Source: Isoetes taiwanensis (taxonomy: Eukaryota; Streptophyta; Lycopodiopsida; Isoetales; Isoetaceae). From it: 64,000 nucleotides of DNA. A program made the position numbers and the translations under genes. Positions within the stretch are counted from its first letter, which is position 1. Each line of letters opens with the position of its first letter. The stretch covers positions 9,996,716-10,060,715 of the forward strand of contig JAJEKV010000027.1 of the NCBI GenBank assembly GCA_021234155.1, in the 5' to 3' direction. Below the pieces are notes generated by a model. The model worked only from the letters and a program-made list of their open reading frames with translations, ran no database searches and was not told where the DNA came from. Of the stretch, positions 34,566-46,871 are shown one piece after another.

Positions 34566-37500
34566 TCTACTTACTTAAATTGTGTTGGGGGTGGTGTGTC
34601 CTCCTTTTTCCGGTCGCCTGTGTACATCGAAATCCGGCGAAAAAGCGAAATTTTGGAATCCGAAAATCAAAATCCGGCCACAAAATAAATTCCGTAAATT
34701 ATGCACGTTTATTCCCCTTCTTTCCTTCTTTCCCCATTTTCTTTTCTTTCCTTTTTTTTTTTGTCCTAATCTAACGGACCATCATTATTCTATCATTATT
34801 CTGGCAGGATGCCCGCCATGCCCAGATGCCTCCGCCTTCATTCATTTCCCCACCCATCAAAAAACCCCTTCGAGCGTCCAGCAAACCGTCCTCTGAGTGA
34901 GCGGATTCTGGCGCCCAGTTGATTGAGGTAAACATATTTTTCATCCATTCTTACCTGTTCTTCCCAAAGGCGTTGATCTCTTAGCAGATTTTGAAGCTCT
35001 TTTATTTTCTCTTGCAAATATGTTCTTTGATGTTTGCAGATGGATTCTCTTTCCATGACTTCAGTTTTTGGTTTGGGTTTGCGATTGCAGGAGAAGGGGT
35101 TTTGGCTCAGATTATGTCCATTTTTTGCAGATTGTAGCAAAGAATCATACGAAATTTTTTGAACGTTTGAGTAGGGGATTTCTCGGGCAGTGGATCTGGC
35201 ATTGAAGATGGGCTAGCTGGGTTCAATGCCGCCAGACAATAAGAGGGATTGGAATTTGGAGCTTGAAGCCGTTGCAGCGTTCAAGGTGTTTGCTTGAAAC
35301 TTGGAGACGGCGTGCATTTCTACATTAGGCAGTAAACGTCAGGCTTATCGGTATCTGGATTCCAGTTTGTGCTTTTCCTTGATTGAATGTAGAAAATGAG
35401 CGCCATAGCCTAGCCCCGATTTTCTCTGTGAGAAGGTACGTGAGCAGTTTGTATCATTTAGGGGATTGTGACTTTCGTTTTCTGGGAGCTCAGCCGTTAT
35501 AGTTTCTGCTTTCAAATTTATTACTCAACCTGGCCCTGCCATAGCCTGGCCCCGATTTTCCCAGGTATGTCAGCAGTTTGTATCATTTAGGGGCTTTTGA
35601 TTTTCGTTCTCTGGGAGCTCTGGCCTTATAGCGATGGAATGTTAGGTTCAATATGGTGATGGAGTTGCAGATATGGCTACGTAACTTGCAGAACTGGAGC
35701 AAAACAATAGCATATGCAAGAATCTGTAACAGCATGCAGCCGACCTTTCTATAGCCGATCTTTCTATAGCGATTCTTCACCAATTCTTATGTGGGTCTAC
35801 AGAACGACATCCAATCCAGCTTTAAAGACGCCTATAACTAGAATTTTTACACAAACAAAGGATTCCAACTTTTTTACTGTGGACGAGGCAAGACATAAAT
35901 GCAGTTTAGTTCTTTTTCCATTTTCTCATAGATTTAGGAACAAGCAAAATGCAGTTTCGCCCGTTTTCTATTAAGCAATCAACCTTAGGTCGGTGTTAGA
36001 ATCTTGATTCATTTCATCTATAGATGTTGATGGCAGACATATGGAAGTAGAAAAGATGTACAGAGACAAAGACGGATACAGTTCATAGAGCGGTTTGAAA
36101 AATCATGAACATGTCCAGGTTTTTATTTCATCATTGCTAATTTTGTGCACTTTCTAATTCTTATGTTTCTTCCTTCATATAAGAGCATTTGGATTTTTTT
36201 TGCTTGGTTTTTATTGCTCCAATTAATCTAGCATCTGCAGGGATATGGATCTGACCTGGCTCCTATATTGTGGCAAATTTTCATAATAAACTCCTGTCCC
36301 ATTTTATGCAGGCACCATGCTTGACGTTTCTCTCTTTATGCAGAAAGATATACTGCTTTAATAATCAAACGGGAAAGCTTGAGCATATTATTAAGGTAGC
36401 ACATTTTCCCCTATTTGTTTATGGTTTGGCTACTATATTGGATTTCTTACAGGGAATGTCTTTGCTTATCATTTGCTCTTCCTCATGGTGCCTTTCCTAC
36501 GTGTACCTCTACTCTTTCATTCTCAATTTTCAAAAGGCTAATCCACATACATGTACAAATGAGGATGAACTACAATTTTAAGCATGTAGAAATGAGAATG
36601 TGTTTCTTTCTTACAAAATGGGTGCCATGTTGTAGACTTGGTTATCAGATATTTTTTCTACATTAAAGGAGTAAATCCTAGCTTGGCAAAGTTTAGAGAA
36701 GTTGCAATGGTGAGGAGGAAGATAAAATTTTTGCAGAACATGGGCTATATTTGCAGAAACATTCCATTTACAATTCACTATATAGAAGCCAGATGATGAA
36801 GTTGAATTAGCATGTTAGAATGTGACGGCTCTACTATTAAGTTACATGCTATTTTTGTAAATCATATTACCTATGCTGCCTAGGGAAAAAGCAGTGATGA
36901 GCCTCATGATATCATGAATACTAACTGCATCATAGCTAAACTGAATGTCAAACTGTTCGCTGCAAAATTTGGAGAATAAACATTGCAGGAAAGGCCTTCA
37001 TCCAGAAGCACCTTCCAAAGAACCTGTAGGTTGAAGTGTTCCATAGGTTTTCTCTACCATAAAACATTTTTGGTTGGTTTATGTTTTGCAATAAAGATTA
37101 CAAACCCTACCATAAAAGGCTTTTCCATTGGTTTATGTTTTGCAATAAGGATCACAAATCCATACAAGAGAATTCAAGTATTGCCAAAAGAATTAAAGGA
37201 CATTTTGCCCTTAGTATTACTACTGGTCAAATTTAATAGAATTAGGACATTACAAAGCTACGGATTCCACTGCTATGGATTCCACTATCACAATAAATTG
37301 TTGTATAGTGTTTTTATTCCCATTATCTTTCTTGATGTTCTTTTAATCATCAATTGTACAAGTGGATAGTCATAATTTAGTGATAGGTTGCATAATCCAC
37401 TAAAACAAGCATAAGAAAATCAAATAAATTGCATATACACAACCAAAATTATCCACTAGAACAAGAATAATCTATTGTAAATGCACTGCTGCACAATTGT

Positions 37501-38233
37501 AAATCTTCATATAATTCATTGGCATGTTATTAATTGCATCAATAATTGTCTCCATAAAACCTGTCGACTTTTTGAATAAAAGCGGGAGCAATGTGAAGTC
37601 CCCTACTTGCCTAATATGTCCATTTCCCTTCCTTGCCTACTATGTTCCATTATTAGCTTGCTAGGTATTAATGGCCGATGGAAGAACATTGTGCATGTTG
37701 TTTCAAACAAGATTCACATGTTATAAAACATTTCATAAGGGCAAGTGCTTCTCCTCCAAAAGAATTGGCCCAAACATGTTAATAATTGAAAGGTGATGGA
37801 TTCCAATTAGTTAGGCCTTTGTTATCATGCAAGTCGAGCTAAAGAACATCTTCATCATCTTGATAACACGTTGGTTTATAGGCTTAAGCTTATTGAGCCT
37901 ATGCTATAAGCCCAAACAAAAACCTCGAATTATGTCTAATCTTAGACTCCAATAAAAGCCTCTTATAAAGCTTATATGGAAACTGTCATTTGGTCAAATT
38001 TTTAGGATATCAAGCATGTTGATGTGCTTAAATGCTTCTAAGTGTGCAGACATCAAGTCGTGGCACTATAACAACATCCAACATCACATATGATTTATCA
38101 GAAAAGTAACACGCCTAAATTAAAGAAAGGTAAAAATGCAGAAGCTCCCACATTACCACGACAATGTTGGATACACGTTTACTACATGAACACGTTAACA
38201 TTAGCCCGGCAACGCCGGGCACACGTTTACTAG
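34566..38233 (+). mobile_element. Helitron 2, first of a head-to-tail pair
   Basis: It starts TCTACTTACTTAAATTGTGT after host A (34,565) and ends with hairpin GCCCGGC-AAC-GCCGGGC (38,204-38,220), ACACGTTTA and CTAG (38,230-38,233). It is 3,668 bp. No Rep/helicase frame is present, so it is non-autonomous. The next Helitron starts at the very next base. Confidence 0.9.
38204..38220 (+). other. 3' hairpin of Helitron 2
   Basis: Perfect 7-bp stem with AAC loop, 13 nt from the element end. Confidence 0.9.
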
Positions 38234-41200
38234 TCTACTTACTTAAATTGTGTTTGGGGGTGGGTGTCCTCTTTTTTCCGGCCGCCTGTGTACATCAAAA
38301 TCCGGCGAAAAAGCGAAATTTTAGCATCGGAAAATCAAAATCCGGCAAATGAAATTTTCAGGGCAAGGGTTTAGGTTAAGGCAATTTTGGTTTAGGCTCC
38401 ACATACGTTTTCGTCTCCAGCTAATTTAACGGGCGTAATCATATCTTTTGCAGGCCGAGGATGCCGCCTCCTTCCTTCATCCCGCCTCCTTCCTTGCATT
38501 TAAAATGGAGCAACGTTCCTTACATTCAAGATGCGGCAGCATTCACCTTTCCTCTCAGAGCTTGCTTTGGTGCCCCCATAACTTGACGTTTACAAATTTT
38601 GTACGCTCCTCCATTCCGTCTGAAGAAGGCATGAACCGGATAGCATGCTGGAGCTTCAGATTCAAACATTCAGGTAGATTATTCAGGTAGATTATCTGTT
38701 TCATTTAGGGTTGTTTCTTGCTGTAAATTTATTTGCCATCCATTGGCGTTTGTGCTTTCTATCTGCAGGCACTGAACCAGGGGAGTCGCTCAAATAGTAC
38801 GAGTGCATAAGGCACTGCTTCTTGCTTGAACCAAAGCAAGTTCGGCAAAGCAGAGGCAGCAAATGTGTTTTTTTTGTTGAATCCGGCAAAGCAGAGGCAG
38901 CAAATGTGTTTTTTTGTTGAATCCGGCAAATCAGAGGTCGCTGGAAAGGAAGCATAGGGTTTAGGCAGCTCATTTTCGCAGCAAAGGAAGCTTTATTGTC
39001 GAACTAGCTTGCTCGATTTGCAATCTTCTCCAGTTTTAAATCCAGTCGGGTGCAGCAATCCATGCAAAGGTGAGTGTTTCTTGGGCTATTCGACTGTGTT
39101 TCTTGGGCTATTCGACTATTTTTTTTTTCAATAGCCCTGATATGTGTTCTCTGTTTCTTCAAGTATAAGCTCTAAAGCGGCAAACTTCCACAGTATTCAA
39201 GTGATTCGGCAAGAAAGCTTAAGATTTTAGGCCTAGGTAAGCAGGTTTCAAGATTGGCCAGTCATATACAGAGGACCAGGTCTGTAGAGCGGAGGTTATA
39301 TTGGCCAGACAAATGCAGCAAGATCCTCAGTCGATTCAAGTATTCTGAATAATAATGTTCTATGTGCATCTTTGCATGTATGCTCTCTGGTCACTTTCCT
39401 TGAGTTGGGCACCGGATATGGCTTCTGCAATATAATTTATACTAAGAATCCGGCCTCTGCACCAGAGCTTTTCTGTGGCTATTCCAGAGTTCTCTTTAAT
39501 TTAAATTGAGATTTCCACTTTTGTGCATGCTGTTAGTGTTGTGCTCTCTTTTTCCAGATATTTGTCAATTAACCTTTTGCTAACTCACAGTAGTAGCAGG
39601 CCTGTTGAATCGCATATGCCATTCCTTCTCTGGCGGGGATGGACGCTTCTCAATAGGTAAAGCCTCATCTTTAAGTGGACAGTTTTTTCCATGTGTTGAA
39701 TCTTACAATACAATTTATTCTCAAATTTTTGAGATGCTAAAACAGGTTCTAGCAAGTCCAAGGCAAGACTTTGGGAATGATGCATGGCCAAATGCAGGCC
39801 TCAAGCTCTTCTGAAAGCAAGCATAATGACACAGCACGTTAAGGCTTTCTTTCTGCCTTCATTTAAGGTAAATACTGCCTTCATTTAAGGTAAATACTTA
39901 CACTCTGTCATTAGTATCTGCTTGCAATTTGACTAATTAAATAATGCAATTTGCTGATTGTATCAAAGAGGAGGTTTTCTTAGAGTTTATGATGGCAGAT
40001 AAGTGAAACAGCTTTGTGACCCTTGCTCCCTATGGCTATGGCGGCTACACCCAGCTTCCGCAACATGCAAAAGTTGTACTGTACAAAGCTAGACATTTTG
40101 CCAAAACAGATTGTAAGGGTTATTCCATACATCGAGTATATGCATGACGTAGCACTTAACTAGAATTTGCAGTGGCTACTCTAAAACATGTTATAGGAGC
40201 ACATTATGGTCTAATTTGAAGAATGACAAGAGAAATCCGGGAAAAATCTCCCAGCATTCCTGCCTTTTCAAGCAAATGGACTTTATATCCAAGCATGAGG
40301 CATTGTGGATTTGAATCCATAAGTGCTGTGGATATGGAAGCGGGCATGCTATTCCATAAACTATCCTCTGGCATGTTGCTTCAAATTCGTGTGATCCTTT
40401 TCATATCCTCATTTGAATCTAATGTTTTTATCAGTTCTTGAGAAATACCTATATGATCATTTTTCCAGATTGATTAAGGCAAACATTGTACAGTCTGTAG
40501 TTGTTTATGTCCACATTGAGTTGTGAGCTTTAATGGTGGTTTCTCCCAATGTATGGGAAGTATTCAAGAATGAAGCAGAAAAAGCTTCATGGATTATAAT
40601 TTTGGAGGACAAACAGGAGGAACTTGCAATAATGAACATGGAAATAAGATAACTTCACATAAACTTCAGACACAAACAGTTTCAGACACAAACACAGACA
40701 CAAACACGTCAAGCTTGAGATGAAACAAAGTTGAGTTCAAAGACAACTTCACATAAACTATCATGCCTAGATAGTTGTGAAAAGCTTCCTTCCAAAAAAG
40801 GCTATACACATCAGGATAAGATGGTTGAAGGCAGGAAGAATTGAATGATTCACCCTTATGTCTTCAAACATGCTACTAAAAATTCAATACAACAAAACCT
40901 GAAAAATGCTACAGAGAGGTGGGCAATTCCACGAATCAATCCAAGAGAAAAAGTTTTAAACTAGAACCGGCGCAGAACCTCCTGAAAATCCAACAAATCT
41001 AGAGAACATGTTCTAGAGGCCCATCTAGAGAACCATTGATGCTTTTGTGGGTTTTATACATAATATTTGACTTTCTCTTAGAAAAACAAAATCTAGCATA
41101 TCAAATACAAATATGAATTTCACATTCGAAATTTTTATCACACCAATTCCTATTTTCCTTAGCTTTGCACTTCACTCAAGTTTGAAGAGGAGATTTTTGC

Positions 41201-41414
41201 CTCCTTGAGGTACACCTATATATAGGACCATGTTGAGGTCACCATAAATATGTAAGTGATGAACCACAATCACAAAAGTAAATCATGTCCATTCTTGCAA
41301 GCATCAACCTGTAGCATTGTCAGAATACAAGGAGTTGCACGAATGGACGTTAAAGGCCAAATAAAAACAAAAACTAGGACATTAGCCCGGCAACGCCGGG
41401 CACACGTTTACTAG
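38234..41414 (+). mobile_element. Helitron 3, second of the head-to-tail pair
   Basis: It starts TCTACTTACTTAAATTGTGT, identical to Helitron 2, and ends with the same hairpin (41,385-41,401), ACACGTTTA and CTAG (41,411-41,414), then host T (41,415). It is 3,181 bp. The first about 110 bp resembles Helitron 2 closely (GGGTGGGTGTCCTC, CCGCCTGTGTACATC and AATCCGGCGAAAAAGCGAAA), after which the interiors differ. It contains no recognised gene. Two tandem duplications of about 50 bp (38,835-38,930) and 22 bp (39,857-39,900) lie inside. Confidence 0.9.
41385..41401 (+). other. 3' hairpin of Helitron 3
   Basis: Identical to the Helitron 2 hairpin, at the same distance from CTAG. Confidence 0.9.
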
Positions 41415-42024
41415 TATGCTTTATAAAGTATATGGTCTTGCTGAAAAATGGCTGCTTATAGTTGTATCTTTCCTTCTGAAAACCAAACAGAGGTATGCAA
41501 TTATTTTTAGCAAAGCATGAACATTTAAACATGGACATTTAAACAGTGATTTAAGCATGAACATTTTTTAGCAATTATAAACATTTAAACACAGCTCGTA
41601 AAGCACTGTATTGATCTGATGTATTGAATGAATAACCAGAAGTTCCTACCTACAGATCTTTAATTTCTTGTAAAGTAATAGATAAAAGAGATTTCATATG
41701 ATAACTGCATGATTTTTCCATTAATGCATAAGCAAAACAATACTTCTAAACTAGCTAAACTAAAAATACTTGTTGCAGTCAGAAATCAAGAGACAAAATT
41801 TGTGAAACCATATCATATCATATTATATATTCACACAAAAAGGAACCGTCACAAGCTGCCCAAGCCAGTTTACATATCGGCCAGTTTACATATCATTCAC
41901 AAAATAAAACATATCGGCCAAAAGTTTACATCAGAGTTTACAACATAAGTTAAGGAGCCCGGGGGATTTCATATACATAGCCGTGAAAGCAAAAACCTAG
42001 GATACTAGTCAGACCAACAAGCCA

Positions 42025-42324
42025 CTAGACGTGTCCAGGAGGAGGCATCTTCAGCTCCACGTACAGTTCATTGTCTTCAGCAAAAATTTTCATCTCCAAC
42101 AGTCGCTCTTCATTGACATGCACCCGATCAACCCACTGCTGCACCTTTTCAGAAAGGTAAACTCCTAGTTCTCGCATGCGAGACACCTCTGCACAGGAAA
42201 ATCGAGCCACAATTTTCATTGTGGTGCCAGAACCGCCAGAATGCTCGGAAGGGTCAGAACCCACAGATCCGGATCCGACAGATTCATCCAGTGGCTTTTT
42301 TGCAGTGGTCTTGGTCCGGGCCAT
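42025..42324 (-). CDS. 100-codon protein with histone-H3-like N-terminus
   Basis: From the internal ATG at 42,324 the protein starts MARTKTTAKKPLDES. Its first ten residues match the histone H3 tail at most positions (A-R-T-K-x-T-A-x-K). A Ser/Gly-rich linker follows, then a compact, probably alpha-beta segment (residues about 37-100) that includes RFSCAEVSRMRELGVYLSEK and ends MPPPGHV. The frame is open upstream to 42,429, but MARTK is the likely start because the preceding residues are untidy and hydrophobic. It lies in the giant element, downstream of the Helitron pair and opposite to both DDE-like genes. The family is not recognised. Possible role: chromatin-factor decoy, or chance. Confidence 0.5.
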   Translation of the reverse strand: MARTKTTAKKPLDESVGSGSVGSDPSEHSGGSGTTMKIVARFSCAEVSRMRELGVYLSEKVQQWVDRVHVNEERLLEMKIFAEDNELYVELKMPPPGHV

Positions 42325-42489
42325 TCCGACAGATTGGCGGAAGCTGAAAATGGAAACGGAATCGAATGGAAATGAAAGTCGAAGGAGATGGAGGTCGGAT
42401 ATATAGTTGCATGCCATAATGCCCGCCAAAACCTTGATGAAAAATCTTAATGAAAAATACTAATGCCATAATGTAAAATCTTAAAAGAC

Positions 42490-42670
42490 GTGCCACCCAA
42501 TAATAAACCCTATTAACCCTATTAGCCTAAGATCTACTAACCCTATTAACACAATAATAGAATCTATTAACCCTATTAACCCAATAAAAAGATCTATTAA
42601 CGTGCTATTAACCCTATTAACCCTATTAACTATTAACCCAATAAAAAAATCTATTAACCCTGTTGGTTGG
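42490..42670. repeat. degenerate CTATTAACC array
   Basis: About a dozen copies of CTATTAACC(C) with spacers such as AATAAAAAGAT. It is not a telomere repeat. It lies just left of a 26-T run. Confidence 0.8.
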
Positions 42671-42677
42671 TGTTCCC

Positions 42678-42703
42678 TTTTTTTTTTTTTTTTTTTTTTT
42701 TTT
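42678..42703. repeat. T26 homopolymer
   Basis: Could be the poly(A) of a minus-strand retroinsert extending to the right, but no partner duplication was found. Confidence 0.9.
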
Positions 42704-43237
42704 GAGTGACCACCATTGAACTAAGAGGGACCATTGAACCATTGAGCCCTAAACCTTCATGTCAAGGAGCTCTACAGTCCTCTAGTCCTATGCAAAATTT
42801 GGAGATTGAATGTAAATATAAGGTAGAGGGTAGGCTACATTAGTGATATACTTGACGTAAAAATACGGTTAAGGGTAGGGCCAATAGGGATTGGATTAGC
42901 CGTAAAAGTATGGAATCAGGTATTATTTTTCACCAACACCAGACTGTATACATAGGGGTTTCTATGGGGGGAGAGCCGTATACGGAGGGGTTTCTCCCGA
43001 CTCCTGGAACGCACATGCCATATCCCCTTTACATAGAGGTGAACCCCCCGGGAAGAATCATGAGCTTGAATGGTGCCGGAAACATGAATGCCTGTAACCC
43101 GCCATATTCGTGGATGGCGGGCTTACCCATCTTGAATTCAAGCAAAATGGAGGGACTAATTGTTTCTAAGAATTGCCTGAACTGAAATTCAACAATTTGC
43201 CCTCACCAATTTTGCAATACACAGAAATCCGGGAGAG
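42704..43237. other. no confident gene
   Basis: A 91-codon plus-strand frame (42,910-43,185) has no recognisable domain. The region carries GGGG/CCCC runs similar in style to the MITE at 17,074. Confidence 0.3.
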
Positions 43238-45908
43238 ATGAAACTCAATTCCTCTCCCCGTTCACTTTACAAAGCCATTGATGCAGCAAGAAAGAGAGAT
43301 CAGAGGCAGAGATTGTATGCAAAGAAGGTAGCAATGAAGAAGAATTCCCCTTCTAAAGATTTGCCTTCAAAGAAGAATAAGAAATTGAGACTGAGTGACC
43401 GCAGAATAAGAGAAATTTCAGGAGAAATTTTTGAAGTATTCAACCAAATTGGTACAAATGTTGATGACAATGACAAAGGCCCTATCCTTGATGCCTTTCT
43501 TTGGAGGGCAAGGGATTTACCAATTGCTTCTATAAAGAAATCTAAGCAGTTACTATGGCCGAAAGCAAATGATGAAGAATTTGAAGGAAACAATGCAAGA
43601 ACATAAGTATGAGAGGAATCATGACATGCTTCGTGCAAGGAAGTCCACCCCGATAATGGCAAAGAAGGTACAAAATGGTGTCAAGCCATTGAACCAAAAT
43701 GTAAGTGGCCGATTGCTCAAAGATCCCGGAAAAACAATTTCAAATGCTTTTCAAAAAAGGGTGCAAGCTAACAAAGGGGAAGGACCTTGGTCAATGTTCA
43801 GGAGGAGGAAGCGGATGGATAGCATGTTAGATTACAATAGAGAAGCTGTTCTCAAGTTCTGGACGAGAGAATACAAGAGTTTCTCCATACAAAAAAGACG
43901 GAGGAGGTATGTATCGAGACAGGGAATAAAGATGGAACATCCAATTCACCTTCTTGAAGTCACCAAGTAAGTATTCATCCTATATTGTAGGGTTCATTAT
44001 ATGTAGCATTTATTTGGCATTCACATTTCCCTTCCTAGCTTGCAATTCTACCTCAGGTTTAGAGAGGAGAATCCTGATATCAAAATTGCATTGCAGACTT
44101 TTGAGAGGTTGAAACCGAGTTTTGTAAGGAGAACCCACATGCTGTTGCATCTACCACTTGAAATTTGAATACATCATGCAGGGATTGAACATCATGAGAA
44201 AATCGGGTGGAGTTCATGACAATCGCAACTGCCACTAATATGATATTTGTGGCCCTGGCCCAGAATGTGTAGCCAAGGAGCATACAATCAAGTGCACCAG
44301 TGATTTATGGAGAAAAGTGGTCTGCAGTAAAGGTGATGATGAGGAGTGGTTTGATCATAATTGCTTGATGTTGGCGTGTAAAAAATGTGGGTTGGATAGA
44401 ATTAGAAAATGTCCACAGGAAATGGATGGCACGGGTTCATTACTAGTTACTTGGAAGACATTTGAAAAGCAACCCGTGGACCGTGACAGAGAGAATTCGG
44501 GGGATCCAAGAAAGGCTTTGAGGTACCAACCCATCTAAGATTAGTACGTATGGAGAGAAGTCCCAAAGAGTTTCAAGAGGATGTGAAGAAGGTAATATCA
44601 GATTTTGTTCCACACAATTACATAGCACATTGGCGTGCCAATCGGTTTAAACAATGTGTGTCATCATTTCCGAAGATACAATTGTATCATTTATTGACTT
44701 TGCGTAACAATTACCGCATCAAGATCCGTAATGAGCCCCGGTCAATGCAATCGGCATACGCACTTCAAGTTTCTATACTTGTTCACATAACATATAGACA
44801 TGACAAAAGTGCCGATATTCCCGTTCTCCTCGCGCATTTAAGAAGACCGTCCAAAGAAGAAAAAAAACGTAAGATTGGAGCGGTCGTGAATAGACTCAAC
44901 AATGGTAGGAAGATCATAAAAGAGACTCACTTTTACATTTCTGATGATAAAGTGCATGACTCATTATTTGTAGAACACTGCCTACAAAAGCATGCTGCAT
45001 GGTTTAAGGAACAAGAAATAGAGTATGAGAAGCATTGGGTTTGGAGTGATGGCTGCTCATCACAATTCAAGTCAGCAAAACCTTTTTTTTTCTTAGGCAG
45101 GTACTTCACAATGAATGACAAGGAAATAGTGTGGAACTACTTTGCCACTGCTCATGGTAAAGGTGAACATGATGGTGCAGGTGCTGTTATCAAAAGGCTG
45201 CTAAGTAAGGAACAACTCAAACCCAATGGTGTGCAACTGAGACATGCTAAAGATATTGTAAAATTTCTGTGTACATATTTCAGCAGTCTACTAGTTGATG
45301 AAACAGATGAGATCAAAAGATATTTTTTGGGAAATTGAACCTGCTGTTGTGGTAAACATGCAAGAATATGAAATTGAAACACTTAAAAGCACAAAGAAGA
45401 TTCACTGTATCAGACTTGTCAGCAGGAGTAGACCAAACAGGCTTGCTCATAGATGCCTGTCATGTTTCTGCTTGTTTTGCATGGATCAGAATTGGGACTC
45501 CTGCATCGTGAGAAGAAAAAGGAGACTCTTGAACAAGCCAATGAATGGATCAGTAATTTGGTAGAGATAGGTGACAATTTTGCAGTGAATGCTGAGGTAG
45601 ACAATTCAGAGGGTGTGGACTTCTATATCCTCAAGTGCACAGAACCCAAATGCACACTTGAAGATTCATACAAAGATGGATGGGGGCAAAAACTTGGAGT
45701 GCATGAGGTTATCTTAAGTGGACAGTATTATCAAGTCTTGGGTAATTTCAAGTACATGTTGCTCACTAAACAACCCAAAGCCTCCCTGCACAGCCACGTG
45801 GTAAGATATCCTAAAATTGATATGGACAAAATAGAAGGCACAAATATGTACAAAATTTCACAGGAGACCCATGAAAAAATTATGGCCAGTCTCCCAATAA
45901 TATTGTAA
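43238..45908 (+). pseudogene. second DDE/RNase H-like transposase gene of the giant element
   Basis: Collinear frames: 43,238-43,606 (basic, coiled-coil-like, from ATG MKLNSSPRSLYKAIDAARKR), 43,569-43,970, a Cys-rich part at 44,317-44,538 (HNCLMLACKKCGLDRIRKCP), the core at 44,550-45,338, and a C-terminal part at 45,453-45,908. The core has EPRSMQSAYALQVSI, YISDDKVHDSLFVEHCL (residues 129-145), WSDGCSSQFKS (Asp167) and YFATAHGKGEHDGAGAVIKR (197-216). The pattern SDGCxxQFKS ... FFATxHGKGxxDGxGxxxKR is one I associate with transposon-encoded proteins of animals and other eukaryotes, and it parallels the DNCxxQxKN...GHxHxD core of DUF7869. Stops separate some frames, so introns, frameshifts or both occur. 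It is unrelated to the 30.8-kb gene by motif. Confidence 0.65.
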
Positions 45909-45996
45909 TTCTTTGACACTTAACTAAATTGATGTAATTCTTTGCAAGTGATTTGTTGTTCCAGCACCTAAGCACGTAAGCACACATTTGTATATA

Positions 45997-46024
45997 TAGA
46001 TAGATAGATAGATAGATAGATATA
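45997..46024. repeat. (GATA)n microsatellite
   Basis: Six to seven GATA units, flanked by TATATA. Confidence 0.9.
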
Positions 46025-46437
46025 TTAATAATAGTGAGGATGCACAAGGGTGGTGTGCATGGACACGTACTTCGAAATGAAGATTGAATTGTTGTTTAAG
46101 AATGTACATTTGTGACATTGGAATAACATTCAATTATTTATTTTGGTACCATCACTATCCCAACATTCTTGGCAAAAATATAGTGTCAAGGCATTTCCTC
46201 GATGTGACATGTGTCAATTCCAATGGTCATACGAAATATTTAAGCCTGATTACGAATTAATTGTTCTGGCGCGTGTGAGGTTTTTCGTACATTGACGCGC
46301 CTAAGCATAGGATTTAAGCACTAGGCGCCTAATCATAGGATTTAAGCTCTTCTTACAAGCTCACGCTTCCGCCTTAAGCCAATCCTTCGTCCAATCCTTC
46401 GCCAATCCTTCGCCCAATCCTTCGCCAATCCTTCGCC
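46025..46437. other. intergenic with short direct repeats
   Basis: GCGCCTAAxCATAGGATTTAAGC occurs twice (about 46,299 and 46,326). CCAATCCTTCG(C) is repeated five times just before the next ATG (46,378-46,437). These may be a promoter-proximal array. Confidence 0.55.
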
Positions 46438-46871
46438 ATGAAGCGTGCAGCTAGTGAGGAGCCGGAGGTGACCTCCAAGAGGCGCTTACTTGGCCTCGAA
46501 GAGGTGTTCCCTCCACTCTTCCCTCCACTGCCCACTATACTTGCCTTAAATCCTTCCGATTCTTCTGATACCTCTGATTCCTCTGACGAGGAATCAGAAA
46601 ATGAGGAATCGAAGGAACTTTCTGAGAAGGAGTTTGTCACGGCTGTTCTTGAAAGGGTTGGAAGGGGATTCCTCACAGAACGAGTGGTCTAGTGAAGAAG
46701 AAGAAGCCGAAGCTGACAAAGCAGATGAAGAAATTGAAGACGAATCCGCTGAGTTCGAGGAGTTCATGGCGCTGATAAATGGTACGTGCATGTTTTATTT
46801 GTTTTCTTGAACAATCAACTAACGATTATTTCTTAATTTTTTGTGTTGCAGATGGTGATGCAAATCAATGA
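46438..46871 (+). CDS. small acidic protein with NLS, two exons
   Basis: The ATG at 46,438 opens a frame starting MKRAASEEPEVTSKRRLLGL. Its KR clusters resemble a bipartite nuclear signal. A Ser/Asp/Glu-rich tract (SDSSDTSDSSDEESENEESK) follows. The frame stops at 46,692, but the overlapping frame continues with NEWSSEEEEAEADKADEEIE to MALIN. A GT-AG intron then fits (46,782-46,851, TTGTGTTGCAG) and joins in phase to a short last exon ending TGA at 46,871. The frame change near 46,640-46,670 is either a mutation or an undetected splice. No family is recognised. It is probably nuclear and disordered, and belongs to the giant element's accessory set by position. Confidence 0.45.

Noticed and set aside
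38164-38352. Protein across the junction of the two Helitrons
   Set aside because: The frame spans two element ends and is not homologous to anything recognisable.
42490-42670. Interstitial telomere repeat
   Set aside because: The unit CTATTAACC is not TTTAGGG or its complement.
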